Shown here piece by piece: positions 8,907-16,904 of a stretch of 64,000 nucleotides of DNA. Position numbers and translations under genes: made by a program. Location of the stretch: NCBI GenBank assembly GCA_002798195.1, contig NWQM01000003.1, positions 62,001 through 126,000 on the forward strand. Reading direction: 5' to 3'. Numbering within the stretch: position 1 is the first letter of the stretch; every line of letters begins with the position of its first letter. The stretch is from Lysobacteraceae bacterium NML03-0222. Lineage in GTDB: Bacteria > Pseudomonadota > Gammaproteobacteria > Xanthomonadales > Xanthomonadaceae. Below the pieces are notes generated by a model. The model searched no databases, had not been told where the DNA came from, and was given only the letters and a program-made list of their open reading frames with translations.

Positions 8907-9554
8907 CTATCGGTTGGGTCTGACAAGGCCGCAGTACAGCCCTTCGATGGCGAAGTCTTGACCTGGAAGCACTTCAATGGGCGCATAGTCCGGGTTGCGT
9001 GGCAACAGGCGGATGCGGTCGTGGGTCTTCTTGAACAGTTTGACAGTGATTTCTTCGTCGATGCGCGCCACTACAATCTGGCCGTTGTACGCCTCTGGCG
9101 TGCGATGCACGCCGATGAGGTCGCCATCGAAAATGCCCTCGTCAATCATCGAATCACCCTTGACCTTGAGCAGATAGTCGGGTTTGGGCGAAAACAGCAC
9201 GCGATCGAGAATCAGCATCTGGTCGGAGCCAATATCTGCGCCAATCGGCAGTCCGGCCGCGACTTGCCCCAATACCGGCAGTTGGATGGCGTTTTCATCC
9301 AGTGCTGAGAGAGGCTGAGTGTTCCTGGGCAGAGCATCGGGACGCAGGATGCGCAGACTGCGTGCCACGCCGGGACGTCGCTCAATGGCGCCGGCACTCT
9401 CCAGTGCTTCCAGATGGTATTGCGCAGCCCGCACCCCTCTGAAGCCAAAGGCGCGGGCGATTTCAGTCTGGGAGGGGGGATAACCATCTTGGCTAATGCG
9501 CTCGGCGATATAGGCGAGGATGGCTTCTTGGGTGTCGGTGAGGCTGCTGTTCAT
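8907..9554 (-). CDS. lexA: SOS repressor LexA
   Basis: A 215-residue LexA. The N-terminal winged helix (about residues 5-70) contains the HTH around SQTEIARAFGFRGV. The cleavage site is Ala100-Gly101 (QVAAGLP); the catalytic dyad is Ser135 (KGDSM) and Lys172 (ITVKLFKK). The ATG at 9554 was chosen over an upstream in-frame codon at 9593 because the family begins MxxLTxTQ and because the operator lies just upstream of 9554. Expected to repress itself and the recA-recX genes downstream. Confidence 0.96.
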   Translation of the reverse strand: MNSSLTDTQEAILAYIAERISQDGYPPSQTEIARAFGFRGVRAAQYHLEALESAGAIERRPGVARSLRILRPDALPRNTQPLSALDENAIQLPVLGQVAAGLPIGADIGSDQMLILDRVLFSPKPDYLLKVKGDSMIDEGIFDGDLIGVHRTPEAYNGQIVVARIDEEITVKLFKKTHDRIRLLPRNPDYAPIEVLPGQDFAIEGLYCGLVRPNR

Positions 9555-9559
9555 GTGTG

Positions 9560-9574
9560 CAGTATTACTACTAA
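9560..9574 (-). promoter_or_regulatory. LexA operator upstream of lexA
   Basis: On the minus strand TTAGTAGTAATACTG, five bases upstream of the lexA start. It matches the TTAG-N6-TACTA LexA box known from Xylella and other xanthomonads in all but the last base, and it overlaps a possible -10 (AATACT) 17 bases after TTGCAA. It differs from the E. coli CTGT-N8-ACAG box. Confidence 0.75.
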
Positions 9575-9654
9575 AGGTGCAAATTGCAAGCAATGCCTAT
9601 CGCCCAAAAACAATCGTGCGCGGTAAGAATGCATCCCCATGAAGAAAATAGATA

Positions 9655-9682
9655 TTGACAATTCCAAGATATCATCTATAGT
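9655..9682 (+). promoter_or_regulatory. Sigma-70 promoter of the tRNA-Gly/tRNA-Cys unit
   Basis: TTGACA, a 16-base spacer, then TATAGT, ending 15 bases before tRNA-Gly. The perfect -35 and good -10 make this one of the clearest promoters in the window. Confidence 0.8.
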
Positions 9683-9697
9683 TGCCCGCCTAGCGAC

Positions 9698-9773
9698 GCG
9701 GGAATAGCTCAGTTGGTAGAGCGCAACCTTGCCAAGGTTGAGGTCGCGAGTTCGAGCCTCGTTTCCCGCTCCA
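9698..9773 (+). tRNA. tRNA-Gly (anticodon GCC)
   Basis: Starts GCGGGAATAGCTCAG and ends TTTCCCGCTCCA, with a paired acceptor stem and encoded CCA. The anticodon loop CTTGCCAAG gives GCC; the T-loop GAGTTCGAGCCTC is canonical. 76 nt. First of a two-tRNA transcript ending at the terminator near 9960. Confidence 0.97.
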
Positions 9774-9847
9774 CTTTTTCAAAGTCCAAGCTGCTAGGGC
9801 TTCTTCAAGCCAACCGATGAAACTGGTGGTTGGGAAAATTGTTCGAT

Positions 9848-9921
9848 GGCTGGATGGCAGAGTGGTTATGCAGCGGATTGCAAATCCGTGTACGCCGGTT
9901 CGATTCCGACTCCGGCCTCCA
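9848..9921 (+). tRNA. tRNA-Cys (anticodon GCA)
   Basis: Starts GGCTGGATGGCAGAGTGG and ends CTCCGGCCTCCA. The acceptor stem pairs with one G-T wobble, CCA is encoded, and the anticodon loop ATTGCAAAT gives GCA. 74 nt. A Mu-like prophage relic begins shortly after its terminator. Confidence 0.97.
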
Positions 9922-9936
9922 TCGATAAGTTAAGCA

Positions 9937-9968
9937 AGGCCCTGATTTTTCAGGGCTTTTTCTTTTTC
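9937..9968 (+). terminator. Terminator of the tRNA-Gly/tRNA-Cys unit
   Basis: Stem GCCCTG / CAGGGC with an ATTTTT loop, followed by TTTTTCTTTTTC. Confidence 0.85.
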
Positions 9969-9991
9969 TAAGCTAAAGAATTCCGGACTTT

Positions 9992-10861
9992 TTGAGTTCG
10001 GCCAGTTTTACGGCAAGTTCCGCTCCCGGTTTGACGAGGCGGTGGGCAAGGCTGCTCTATGTTGAGCGGTGGAGAAGTAGTGGGATACCCAACGGCTGGA
10101 TGTGCCGTTGCAGCGTGACTGGCGTGTCCGAGGCGCGATTACGCGCCCTGCGAGGCGATAATGCCCAGCCCGATGAGCCGCCGCCGACTGACCCCAACGA
10201 CCCGCCCCCGGAATGGGCGTATCACATCGGCAAAGCCTCGCGCTCAATGGCGGCCGCCGAGCGTTTTGGGCAAAAGGTCATGCAATTGCCGCCTGCCTGG
10301 CGCAAAGCGGTGCTGGATGATGCGCAGGGGCGCATTGTGGAGTGGTTTAAACCCACATGGACAGGCCGTGTCCAGCGGGCGTGGGATGAAATTGAAGCGG
10401 CTTCCGCAGAACAAATGCTGACAGGCAGAAAGCCTAAAGTGAATGTGACACGCGTTATTGGCCATGCTTCGCCGATAGGCTTTTTGACACAAAGAACACT
10501 TGACGCGCTGGATAAGCCTGTCCGCGCGACTCGCATGGAATTGCCTGCAATGGTGCCGGACAGTGCCTTGATCTCCATGACTGACCATCAGATTTATCAC
10601 GCATTGCGTGAAGCCAAGGGCGACCGTGATGTGATTCGCCGGGCTTTGGAATCGCTCCCGGACTGGATACGCATGGACGATACCCAGCTCTACCGCGAGC
10701 AGGACACGCTGCATTTTGCCCGACCTTTGCCAGATGGCCGCTATGTCGTTGCGGTGTTGCGCTGGAACGAAGTGCCCAACAAGGGCAAGGAAAAGGTGAC
10801 CGGCAATTGGGTCATTACATTGAAAGTGGTAAAGGGGTTCTCGGGTATCCGAGTGAGATAG
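9992..10861 (+). pseudogene. MuF-like phage head morphogenesis protein, C-terminal remnant
   Basis: An open frame of 289 codons whose first 30 or so residues look like out-of-frame sequence, while from about residue 32 (IPNGWMCRCSVTGVSEARL) it matches the end of Mu gpF/gp30-like head morphogenesis (MuF) proteins, where a PPNGWGCRC-type motif closes the MuF domain. The 230 residues after it resemble the variable C-terminal extension of such proteins, which in some phages is a nuclease-like PBECR domain; that detail is uncertain. The N-terminal two-thirds of a MuF protein is missing and there is no phage gene upstream, so this is a truncated prophage relic. The frame itself is intact to a stop at 10861. 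Phage gene order F then G is kept with the gpG-like remnant at 10984. Confidence 0.65.
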
Positions 10862-10865
10862 ATAA

Positions 10866-10960
10866 TTGCCGACCTTGGGGCAGGATTCGAACCTGCTACC
10901 CCGTACATGTTTCCATGCACCATCCAGATTCCGTAGTCTGGTCTCTGCCAAGGTCGGCAA
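10866..10960 (-). ncRNA. tRNA-like stem-loop element inside the prophage relic
   Basis: On the minus strand a perfect 13-bp closing stem (TTGCCGACCTTGG / CCAAGGTCGGCAA) encloses three hairpins: CCAGA-CTACGGAA-TCTGG (5 bp, 8-base loop), GTGCATG-GAAA-CATGTAC (7 bp with one wobble), and GCAGG-TTCGAAT-CCTGC, which is a perfect canonical tRNA T-arm. Read as a tRNA it would have an acceptor, an anticodon-like arm, a long variable arm and a T-arm, but no D-arm, an 8-base anticodon loop, and no CCA. It could be a decayed phage tRNA, an aberrant tRNA, or a structured RNA that mimics one. It sits between the F-like and G-like phage remnants and is antisense to them. Confidence 0.5.
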
Positions 10961-10983
10961 CTGTCTTGGCCTAGGACTATACC

Positions 10984-11211
10984 ATGCCAAACATCACTAT
11001 CCAGCTCGACACTAATGTCCAGCGCCTGTTTGATGAGGGTAAGCGCCGTGGGCTGGATACGGCAGGGCTGATGGCCGATATCGGCGAGACGCTGCTGGAG
11101 AATACGCAGCAGCGGTTTGCCACCGGCGTAGCGCCGGATGGCACAGCCTGGGCGCCACTCAAATCCGGTGGGCCATCACGACTCATGGGGTATTGCAGAG
11201 CCGGAGGTTAA
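10984..11211 (+). pseudogene. Phage virion morphogenesis protein (Mu gpG-like), truncated
   Basis: 75 codons. Residues 1-60 (ITIQLDTNVQ, then LLENTQQRFATGVAPDGTAW and APLK) match the start of Mu-like virion morphogenesis (gpG) proteins, which are normally about 150 residues. After APLKSGG the sequence loses similarity and stops, so the C-terminal half is gone. With the MuF-like fragment just upstream it marks the same decayed Mu-like prophage. Confidence 0.7.
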
Positions 11212-11526
11212 GGACTGATCCCGATACAAAATGCCCGGAGCGGCTGCGACTTAAATGTGGAAAGCACGAATGAGGTCAATCGCTGGCAACACAAATTCGC
11301 CCATCACGATACTTGTCAAGGACACTAAAGCAACCCCTTCCAATCTGCCAGTACCCTATCATGGGAAAAGTTGAACAAGACGAGCATTCGAGCTGCTCTC
11401 TCGTGTCTAGTTCTTTGTGATTTGGCACTCCTTTGCGATTCAAGCGCATGTAGAAGACGCAGCAGGGGTTTGATGTAACCCGGTGAGGTTGTAAACGCTA
11501 AATTTCCTTTTCTGGGGTGGCCTCAA
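11212..11526. other. Intergenic stretch between prophage relic and tRNA-Thr; nothing recognised
   Basis: About 315 bases with frequent stops in all frames and no RNA structure I can support. It probably contains the right junction of the prophage relic, but no att-like repeat matching the tRNA ends was found by eye. Confidence 0.5.
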
Positions 11527-11556
11527 TTGCCATGCCGGTGACTAAGCACCTATAAT
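11527..11556 (+). promoter_or_regulatory. Sigma-70 promoter of tRNA-Thr
   Basis: TTGCCA, an 18-base spacer, then TATAAT, ending 10 bases before the mature tRNA. The short distance implies a very short 5' leader. Confidence 0.75.
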
Positions 11557-11566
11557 TGCGCCCCGC

Positions 11567-11642
<76 letters not shown>

Positions 11643-11656
11643 AATGCAAGCCCTAC

Positions 11657-11699
11657 AAAGGCCAGAATCCTCAATAGAACAAGGGTTTTGGCCTTTTTG
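11657..11699 (+). terminator. Terminator of tRNA-Thr
   Basis: AAAGGCCAGAATCCT pairs with AAGGGTTTTGGCCTTT across a short loop, followed by TTTTTGT. Confidence 0.8.
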
Positions 11700-12164
11700 T
11701 TTGCCGTCTATAGGCGCATGCAATCCAGTTCGCAGGCCGGGCAAGCTACGAGCGGCAGAATGGGTGCATATCGTCCTGAGAGTGAACGCCTGGCTTGTAC
11801 CAAGCCGCCGCGCTAGCGAAAGCTGTGCAAGGATGACGAACTCCATATTGTGCCTACCATCATGGTAGATGATGGAAGTTCCGTGTGGGTTGCACGTACG
11901 GACGGGACGCGACCACTAGCTTTTCCGGGAATGCGTAAACCCGGTGAAGGTATTTCTGAGCGAGGGTTGACTCCGCATTGACAATATTGGGACTCAAGAA
12001 CGAAATTGTGAGGTGCAGCTTTGCTCACATAAGTGTTTCAAGGCGCTTTCAAGCACTTCAAAAACTCTGCTGGATGCGGTTTTCCTTCATGGGATTCAAT
12101 GTGTTTTTCTCAATCTTGCGCTGAGTGAGGGCTGTGGGAGTGATATGAATATGGGGTTATGCCG
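11700..12164. other. Gene-poor stretch with one 39-codon open frame (11862-11981)
   Basis: No recognisable gene. The best candidate on the plus strand is an ATG at 11862 giving 39 codons (VDDGSSVWVARTDGTRPLAF and on to GLTPH), whose composition looks protein-like; the frame is open for twelve codons upstream of the ATG as well. It could be a fragment of a lost gene or a small protein; there is no clear Shine-Dalgarno. The ATG is embedded in a perfect 7-bp inverted repeat CTACCAT-C-ATGGTAG. Confidence 0.3.
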
Positions 12165-13757
12165 CTATCGCTCCAGTGTTTTGTCAGTCATGCCAAGGCG
12201 GCGCAGCTCCTCCACCAGCGGAGTGATGGCGATGATGCGAGCTTCGATGCGGGCACGGGCGTAATAGTCCAGATCCGGGCGGCGCAATAAGGTGTTGAGT
12301 TGCAGCAGGGCGCGCTCGGGGTTGCCATTGAGATATTCGGCTTCAGCATAGGCTTCGCCCGCTCGCACCCAGTCGCCGGCCATCTCGTTGGCGCGGGCAA
12401 AAATACGCTGAAACGCTGGGGTGTGGGCACTGCTGCCCAGCAGTGGGCGCAAAATGGCGAGTGCGCGGCGTGCTGCCTCGTTATTGCCGCGCTCAAGCAG
12501 CACCGTTGCTGCGCTGATGGCCACCGCCGGGTCATTGGGATAGCGCAGGCGTAGCCGCTCAAAGCGTTGGTCGCTGGTCGCCAATTGGCCGCTATGGGCT
12601 TCGGCCTCGGCTAGTGCCAGCTGTATCCAGCGGTTGTCCGGCTGGGGCTGTGCCAGCTTTGCCAAATCCTCGCGTGCGCTGGCGGCCTGGTTGGCGCGGA
12701 TTTTGGCCAGTGCCAGCCCGTAGCGCGCGGCTTCATCCAGTGGTTTGGCGCGTGCCATGCGCTGGTATTCGCCGATGGCCTCGCGCGCGCTGGCCGCACT
12801 CAATACCCGCAGACGTTCGCGTGCCCAGGCAAAATCGCCGCTGGTGCCCGTGGATTGGGCGATGTCCAGCTTGATGCCTCCAGGCAGCAGCGGGTTTGCG
12901 CTTTGATGGTGGGGGGTATGCAGATGGGCGCGCGCGGGCAGCCGTTCGGCGCGTGTCTTGGCTTCGGCAATGCGGGTAGTGGTCACCGGGTGGGTGCGCA
13001 GATAGTCGGGCAGGCGGCTTTCTTCGCTACCCTGATTGGCACGGCTGCTGGCCTGCATGCGTTCAAAGAATGCGGCCATGGCCTCCGGGTCGTAGCCGCT
13101 GCGCGCCAGTGTGCGAATGCCGAGCCGGTCGGCTTCGGACTCATTGCTGCGGGTGTAGTCAATCTGGCGCTGAATCATCAAGCCCTGTGCGCCCATGACG
13201 GCGGCCATGGTGGCATCACCGCTGGAAGCGCTGTTGGATTGCTGCGCCACCATGATGGCGGCCAACATCCCCAGCAGAATCGGGATTTGGTCGCGCTGGG
13301 CGCGCTCCACGGCACGCAGTACATGGGTCTGGGTGACGTGGGCGATTTCGTGGCTGAGTACCGCAGCCATCTCGTCCTCGCGCTCGGCGGCCAGAATCAG
13401 CCCGGCATTGGTGCCGATATAGCCGCCCAGGGTGGCGAAGGCATTGATTTGCCGCTCTTTGAGCAAAAAGAAAGTAAAGGGCTGCTCCGGGCGGTCACTG
13501 GCGGCGGCAAGCCGTTGCCCTACACCCTGCAACCACTGGTTGAGCAGGGGGTCATCCAGCGTGTAACCGTAGTGGCGCAGTTGCGCCAGCATCATCGCGC
13601 CGTATTCGTTTTGTTTGGCGGGGGAGAGGATGCGTGCGGCAGAGGAACCCATGTCCGGCAGGCGCGACTCTTGCGCAGGCAGCGTCAGGGCAGAAAGTGC
13701 CAGCATACAGGCGGTAGACAGCAGGGCAGGGCGGAGGAAACGGCGGTTTGAAGTCAT
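12165..13757 (-). CDS. bepA: BepA-like periplasmic M48 metalloprotease with TPR region
   Basis: A 530-residue M48 peptidase of the BepA/YfgC type, which acts in the periplasm as chaperone and protease during outer-membrane protein (LptD, BAM) assembly. Residues 1-28 form a signal peptide ending near LPAQE. The zinc site HEIAH is at 136-140 and the third ligand is the Glu in NESEADRLG. The second half (about 300-530) is Ala-rich and helical with TPR-like repeats, as in BepA. Monocistronic; divergent from grxC with a 94-base intergenic region. Confidence 0.9.
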   Translation of the reverse strand: MTSNRRFLRPALLSTACMLALSALTLPAQESRLPDMGSSAARILSPAKQNEYGAMMLAQLRHYGYTLDDPLLNQWLQGVGQRLAAASDRPEQPFTFFLLKERQINAFATLGGYIGTNAGLILAAEREDEMAAVLSHEIAHVTQTHVLRAVERAQRDQIPILLGMLAAIMVAQQSNSASSGDATMAAVMGAQGLMIQRQIDYTRSNESEADRLGIRTLARSGYDPEAMAAFFERMQASSRANQGSEESRLPDYLRTHPVTTTRIAEAKTRAERLPARAHLHTPHHQSANPLLPGGIKLDIAQSTGTSGDFAWARERLRVLSAASAREAIGEYQRMARAKPLDEAARYGLALAKIRANQAASAREDLAKLAQPQPDNRWIQLALAEAEAHSGQLATSDQRFERLRLRYPNDPAVAISAATVLLERGNNEAARRALAILRPLLGSSAHTPAFQRIFARANEMAGDWVRAGEAYAEAEYLNGNPERALLQLNTLLRRPDLDYYARARIEARIIAITPLVEELRRLGMTDKTLER

Positions 13758-13851
13758 GCTGCAAGGATGCCTGTTGCCGCGCGGGCAGGCGTGAATTGCA
13801 GGTTAATTGCAGGCTCCGTAATCTGTGCGCACCCATTACCCGGAGTGGCCC

Positions 13852-14121
13852 ATGTCCCAGCCTGAAATCACCATTTACAGCACCCTGGTTTGCCCGTATT
13901 GCGTGGCTGCCAAGAATTTTTTGAAAAGCAAGAACCTTGAGTGGAAGGAAATCCGCATTGACCTTGACCCGGCCGAGCGTGAAAAAATGATGGCGCGCGC
14001 CAAACGCACCAGTGTGCCGCAGATTTTTGTCGGCGATGTGCATGTGGGCGGCTATGACGACATGATGGCCTTGCATCGCGAAGGCAAGTTCGAGCCTCTG
14101 CTGGCAGGTAGCAAAGAGTGA
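13852..14121 (+). CDS. grxC: Glutaredoxin 3
   Basis: An 89-residue dithiol glutaredoxin that reduces disulfides with glutathione. The active site CPYC is at residues 14-17 (LVCPYCVAAK) and the glutathione-site TSVPQIF and GGYDD motifs follow. The ATG at 13852 was chosen over an upstream in-frame codon because MSQPEITIYS matches the family and CGGAG precedes it. Upstream of, and probably co-oriented with, the isocitrate dehydrogenase gene. Confidence 0.94.
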   Translation: MSQPEITIYSTLVCPYCVAAKNFLKSKNLEWKEIRIDLDPAEREKMMARAKRTSVPQIFVGDVHVGGYDDMMALHREGKFEPLLAGSKE

Positions 14122-14218
14122 ACCTGCAAGCGTCAGCCTCTGCGGCTCTGGCATAATGCCCGGCTGAACAATCACCGCCGGGCAGCGGTATCGCCCGGCT
14201 CCAACTGCAGGAACTGAC

Positions 14219-15226
14219 ATGACTCAAACCATTACCGTGATCCGTGGCGATGGCATCGGCCCGGAAATCATGGATGCGACTTTGCGCGTCCTTGACAAGA
14301 TGAATCTTGGCCTGAAGTACGAAGAGGCCGATGCCGGTCTCATGGCACTGGAAAAGCACGGCGAGCTGCTGCCGCAGGCCACGCTCGATTCCATCGCCAA
14401 AAACGGTGTAGCGCTGAAGTCGCCGCTGACCACCCCGGTCGGCGAGGGTTTTACCTCCATCAACGTCACCCTGCGCAAGAAGTTCGACCTGTACGCCAAT
14501 GTGCGCCCGGCCAAGAGCTTCCCCAATACCAAATCGCGCTTTGCCAGCGGCGTGGATCTCATCACCATCCGCGAAAACACCGAGGGCCTGTATATCGGTG
14601 AAGGTCAGAGTGTTTCCGAAGATGGCCAGAGCGCCGTCAGCGTCTCCAAGGTGACCCGCAAGGGCGCCGAGCGCATCGTGCGCTATGCCTTTGAACTGGC
14701 CAAAAAGACCGGCCGCAAGAAAGTCACCCTGGTGCACAAGGCCAATATCCTCAAATCCACCAGTGGCCTGTTCCTGAAAACCGGGCGTGAAGTTGCCCAG
14801 CAATATCCCGGCATCGAATGCAATGAAATGATCGTGGACAACACCTGCATGCAGCTGGTGATGCGCCCCGAACAGTTCGATGTGATTGTCACCACCAATC
14901 TGTTTGGCGACATCCTCTCCGACCTGTGTGCCGGCTTGGTGGGTGGCCTGGGGCTGGCTCCGGGTGCCAATATCGGTGAAAAAGCCGCGATTTTCGAGGC
15001 CGTGCACGGCTCTGCCCCGGATATTGCTGGCAAGGGCATTGCCAACCCCTGTGCCCTGCTGCTGGGCGCCGCGCAAATGCTCGACCACCTAGCCATGCCC
15101 GAGCAGGCCGAACGCCTGCGCCGTGCCATCGTGGCGACGCTCGAAGCTCGCGACAATTTGACCCCGGACCTCGGCGGCGAAGGCACCACCAGCAGCTTTG
15201 CCGAGGCGATTGCCTCAAGGCTGTGA
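14219..15226 (+). CDS. NAD-dependent isocitrate dehydrogenase
   Basis: A 335-residue member of the isocitrate/isopropylmalate dehydrogenase family. SFPNTKSRFASG and the early TTPVGEGFTSINVTLRKKF correspond to the substrate loop with its Ser and Arg residues. In the cofactor loop it has HGSAPDIAGKG where NADP enzymes have HGTAPKYAG; the Asp in place of Lys indicates NAD. Xanthomonads use this short NAD-type enzyme in the TCA cycle, and sucCD lies nearby. Homoisocitrate or isopropylmalate dehydrogenase are less likely alternatives. AGGAAC lies just before the start. Confidence 0.9.
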   Translation: MTQTITVIRGDGIGPEIMDATLRVLDKMNLGLKYEEADAGLMALEKHGELLPQATLDSIAKNGVALKSPLTTPVGEGFTSINVTLRKKFDLYANVRPAKSFPNTKSRFASGVDLITIRENTEGLYIGEGQSVSEDGQSAVSVSKVTRKGAERIVRYAFELAKKTGRKKVTLVHKANILKSTSGLFLKTGREVAQQYPGIECNEMIVDNTCMQLVMRPEQFDVIVTTNLFGDILSDLCAGLVGGLGLAPGANIGEKAAIFEAVHGSAPDIAGKGIANPCALLLGAAQMLDHLAMPEQAERLRRAIVATLEARDNLTPDLGGEGTTSSFAEAIASRL

Positions 15227-15254
15227 TTTTCGACAAGCCAAATCTGCAAGGCGC

Positions 15255-15276
15255 AACGGGGCTTCAAGGCCCCGTT
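15255..15276. terminator. Hairpin between the convergent idh and pilR genes
   Basis: AACGGGGC-TTCAA-GGCCCCGTT followed only by GTTGTTGTG on the plus strand. A stable hairpin but with a weak T-tract, so termination is probable rather than certain. Confidence 0.5.
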
Positions 15277-15297
15277 GTTGTGTATGAGATACCCGTC

Positions 15298-16812
15298 TCA
15301 ATCGATACCCAGCTTCTTTAGCTTGTATCGCAAGGCGCGGAAGGTGATACCAAGCTGGGCGGCGGTTTTGGTCTTGTTATAGCGGTTGGCGGCCAGCGCT
15401 TGCTCGATGGTGGTGCGCTCCATTTGCTCGATGGCATCGGGCAATGCCAAGCCGCTCTCGCAGTCGATGATTTCAGACAGCGATGTGGCTGCGGCCTGGG
15501 CGGGTGTGGAAGTGTAGGGAAGCGCAGTGGTCGGCTGCGGTACGGGCGTTTCCACGGGGGCAATAGGGGCATTGCTTGGCAGATGCAGGTCATCGGCCAT
15601 GATGCGGTCGCCATCGGACATGGTCATGGCGCGTTCCAGCAGATTTTCCAACTCGCGGATATTGCCGGGAAAGGGGTACTGGTCAAGCGCAGCCATCGCG
15701 CTGGCATCCAGTGCCGGAGGGGTGATGCCATGAGATTCGCCTAAGCGCTTGAGGATGCCTTCGGCAAGCAGCGGCAAGTCGCAGCGGCGCTCGCGCAGCG
15801 GTGGCACGCGCAGCTCGATGACATTGATGCGGTAATACAGGTCGTGGCGGAACTTGCCTTCTTCCACCAGTCGCGCCAGGTCTTTGTGGGTGGCGGAAAG
15901 AATGCGCACATCGACCTTGATTTCGGTGGCAGCCCCGACCGGACGGACGGTTTTTTCCTGGATGGCGCGCAGCAATTTGACCTGCATCGGCAGTGGCAGC
16001 TCGGCGACTTCATCCAGGAACAAGGTGCCGCCATGAGCCGCCTGGAACAGGCCGTCTTTGTCTGCGTGGGCGCCAGTGAAACTGCCTTTTTTGTGGCCAA
16101 AAAATTCGCTTTCCATCAGCTCGGCCGGAATGGCGCCGCAGTTGACCGGGATGAATGGGCCAGAGGCGCGCGGGCTTTCTTCATGGATGCTGCGCGCAGT
16201 GAGCTCTTTGCCGGTACCGGATTCGCCCCAGATATATACCGGTGCCTGTGAACGAGCGACCTTGGCGATGGTCTGGCGTAATTGCTCCATGGCCGGTGAC
16301 TGACCGCGTAAGCGCGGACAGGGCGGAGCCGCTGCGGCCTTTTTGCTCTCGCCTGCTGTGGCAGGGCTATTGGCTACGGAGGCAGTTTGGCTCGATTGAT
16401 CGGCAAAGGCCGGTGGCATGGGCTCCGGGCTGGCATTGCGCTCAGCGCGCAGTTTCAGGGCATGGCGCACCAGATCACGCAGCACCCCCAGGTCCACTGG
16501 CTTGGCAACAAAATCGAAGGCGCCCGCCTTCAAGGCTTCGACTGCCGCTTCGACATTGCCAAAGGCGGTAATCATGGCGGCGGGCGTCAGTGGGTAATGC
16601 TCATTGATATGCGTCAGAATCTCCATGCCGCTGCCATCGGGCAGGCGCATATCGGTCAGGCAGAAATCAAAGTCTTGGCTGGCCAGTTGCTGCTTGGCGG
16701 AAATCACCGTGGAAGCGGTTTCGACTCTCAGCCCCATCCGAGTCAGGGTCACGACGAGCAATTCGCGGATATCGCGTTCATCGTCAATAACCAAGGCGGT
16801 TGGTGTTTGCAC
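15298..16812 (-). CDS. pilR: Type IV pilus sigma-54 response regulator PilR
   Basis: A 504-residue NtrC-family activator. The receiver domain (1-120) has the phospho-acceptor D54. The linker (about 125-165) is rich in Ala/Ser/Pro. The AAA+ domain has Walker A WGESGTGKE (196-203) and the sigma-54 contact loop in the GSFTGA form also found in Pseudomonas PilR. The C-terminal Fis-type HTH is RYNKTKTAAQLGITFRALRY. It activates pilin transcription from sigma-54 promoters under control of PilS, encoded 92 bases upstream on the same strand. Confidence 0.94.
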   Translation of the reverse strand: MQTPTALVIDDERDIRELLVVTLTRMGLRVETASTVISAKQQLASQDFDFCLTDMRLPDGSGMEILTHINEHYPLTPAAMITAFGNVEAAVEALKAGAFDFVAKPVDLGVLRDLVRHALKLRAERNASPEPMPPAFADQSSQTASVANSPATAGESKKAAAAPPCPRLRGQSPAMEQLRQTIAKVARSQAPVYIWGESGTGKELTARSIHEESPRASGPFIPVNCGAIPAELMESEFFGHKKGSFTGAHADKDGLFQAAHGGTLFLDEVAELPLPMQVKLLRAIQEKTVRPVGAATEIKVDVRILSATHKDLARLVEEGKFRHDLYYRINVIELRVPPLRERRCDLPLLAEGILKRLGESHGITPPALDASAMAALDQYPFPGNIRELENLLERAMTMSDGDRIMADDLHLPSNAPIAPVETPVPQPTTALPYTSTPAQAAATSLSEIIDCESGLALPDAIEQMERTTIEQALAANRYNKTKTAAQLGITFRALRYKLKKLGID

Positions 16813-16904
16813 AACTGGGCTCCTGGTGCGGTAGTTAAGGAAAATTTTAACGGCCGATGTGACGCTGCCGGAACAGGCTTTGGCTATGCTGCTGCCAGAT
16901 ACGA

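Noticed and set aside
10741..10923. Minus-strand 60-codon frame containing GVAGSNPAP
   Set aside because: That peptide is the translation of a tRNA T-arm (here the tRNA-like element) and not of a gene, though it supports the tRNA-like nature of the element.
15298..16812. GSFTGA instead of GAFTGA in the sigma-54 contact loop of PilR
   Set aside because: The same variant is usual in PilR of Pseudomonas, so it is not an anomaly.
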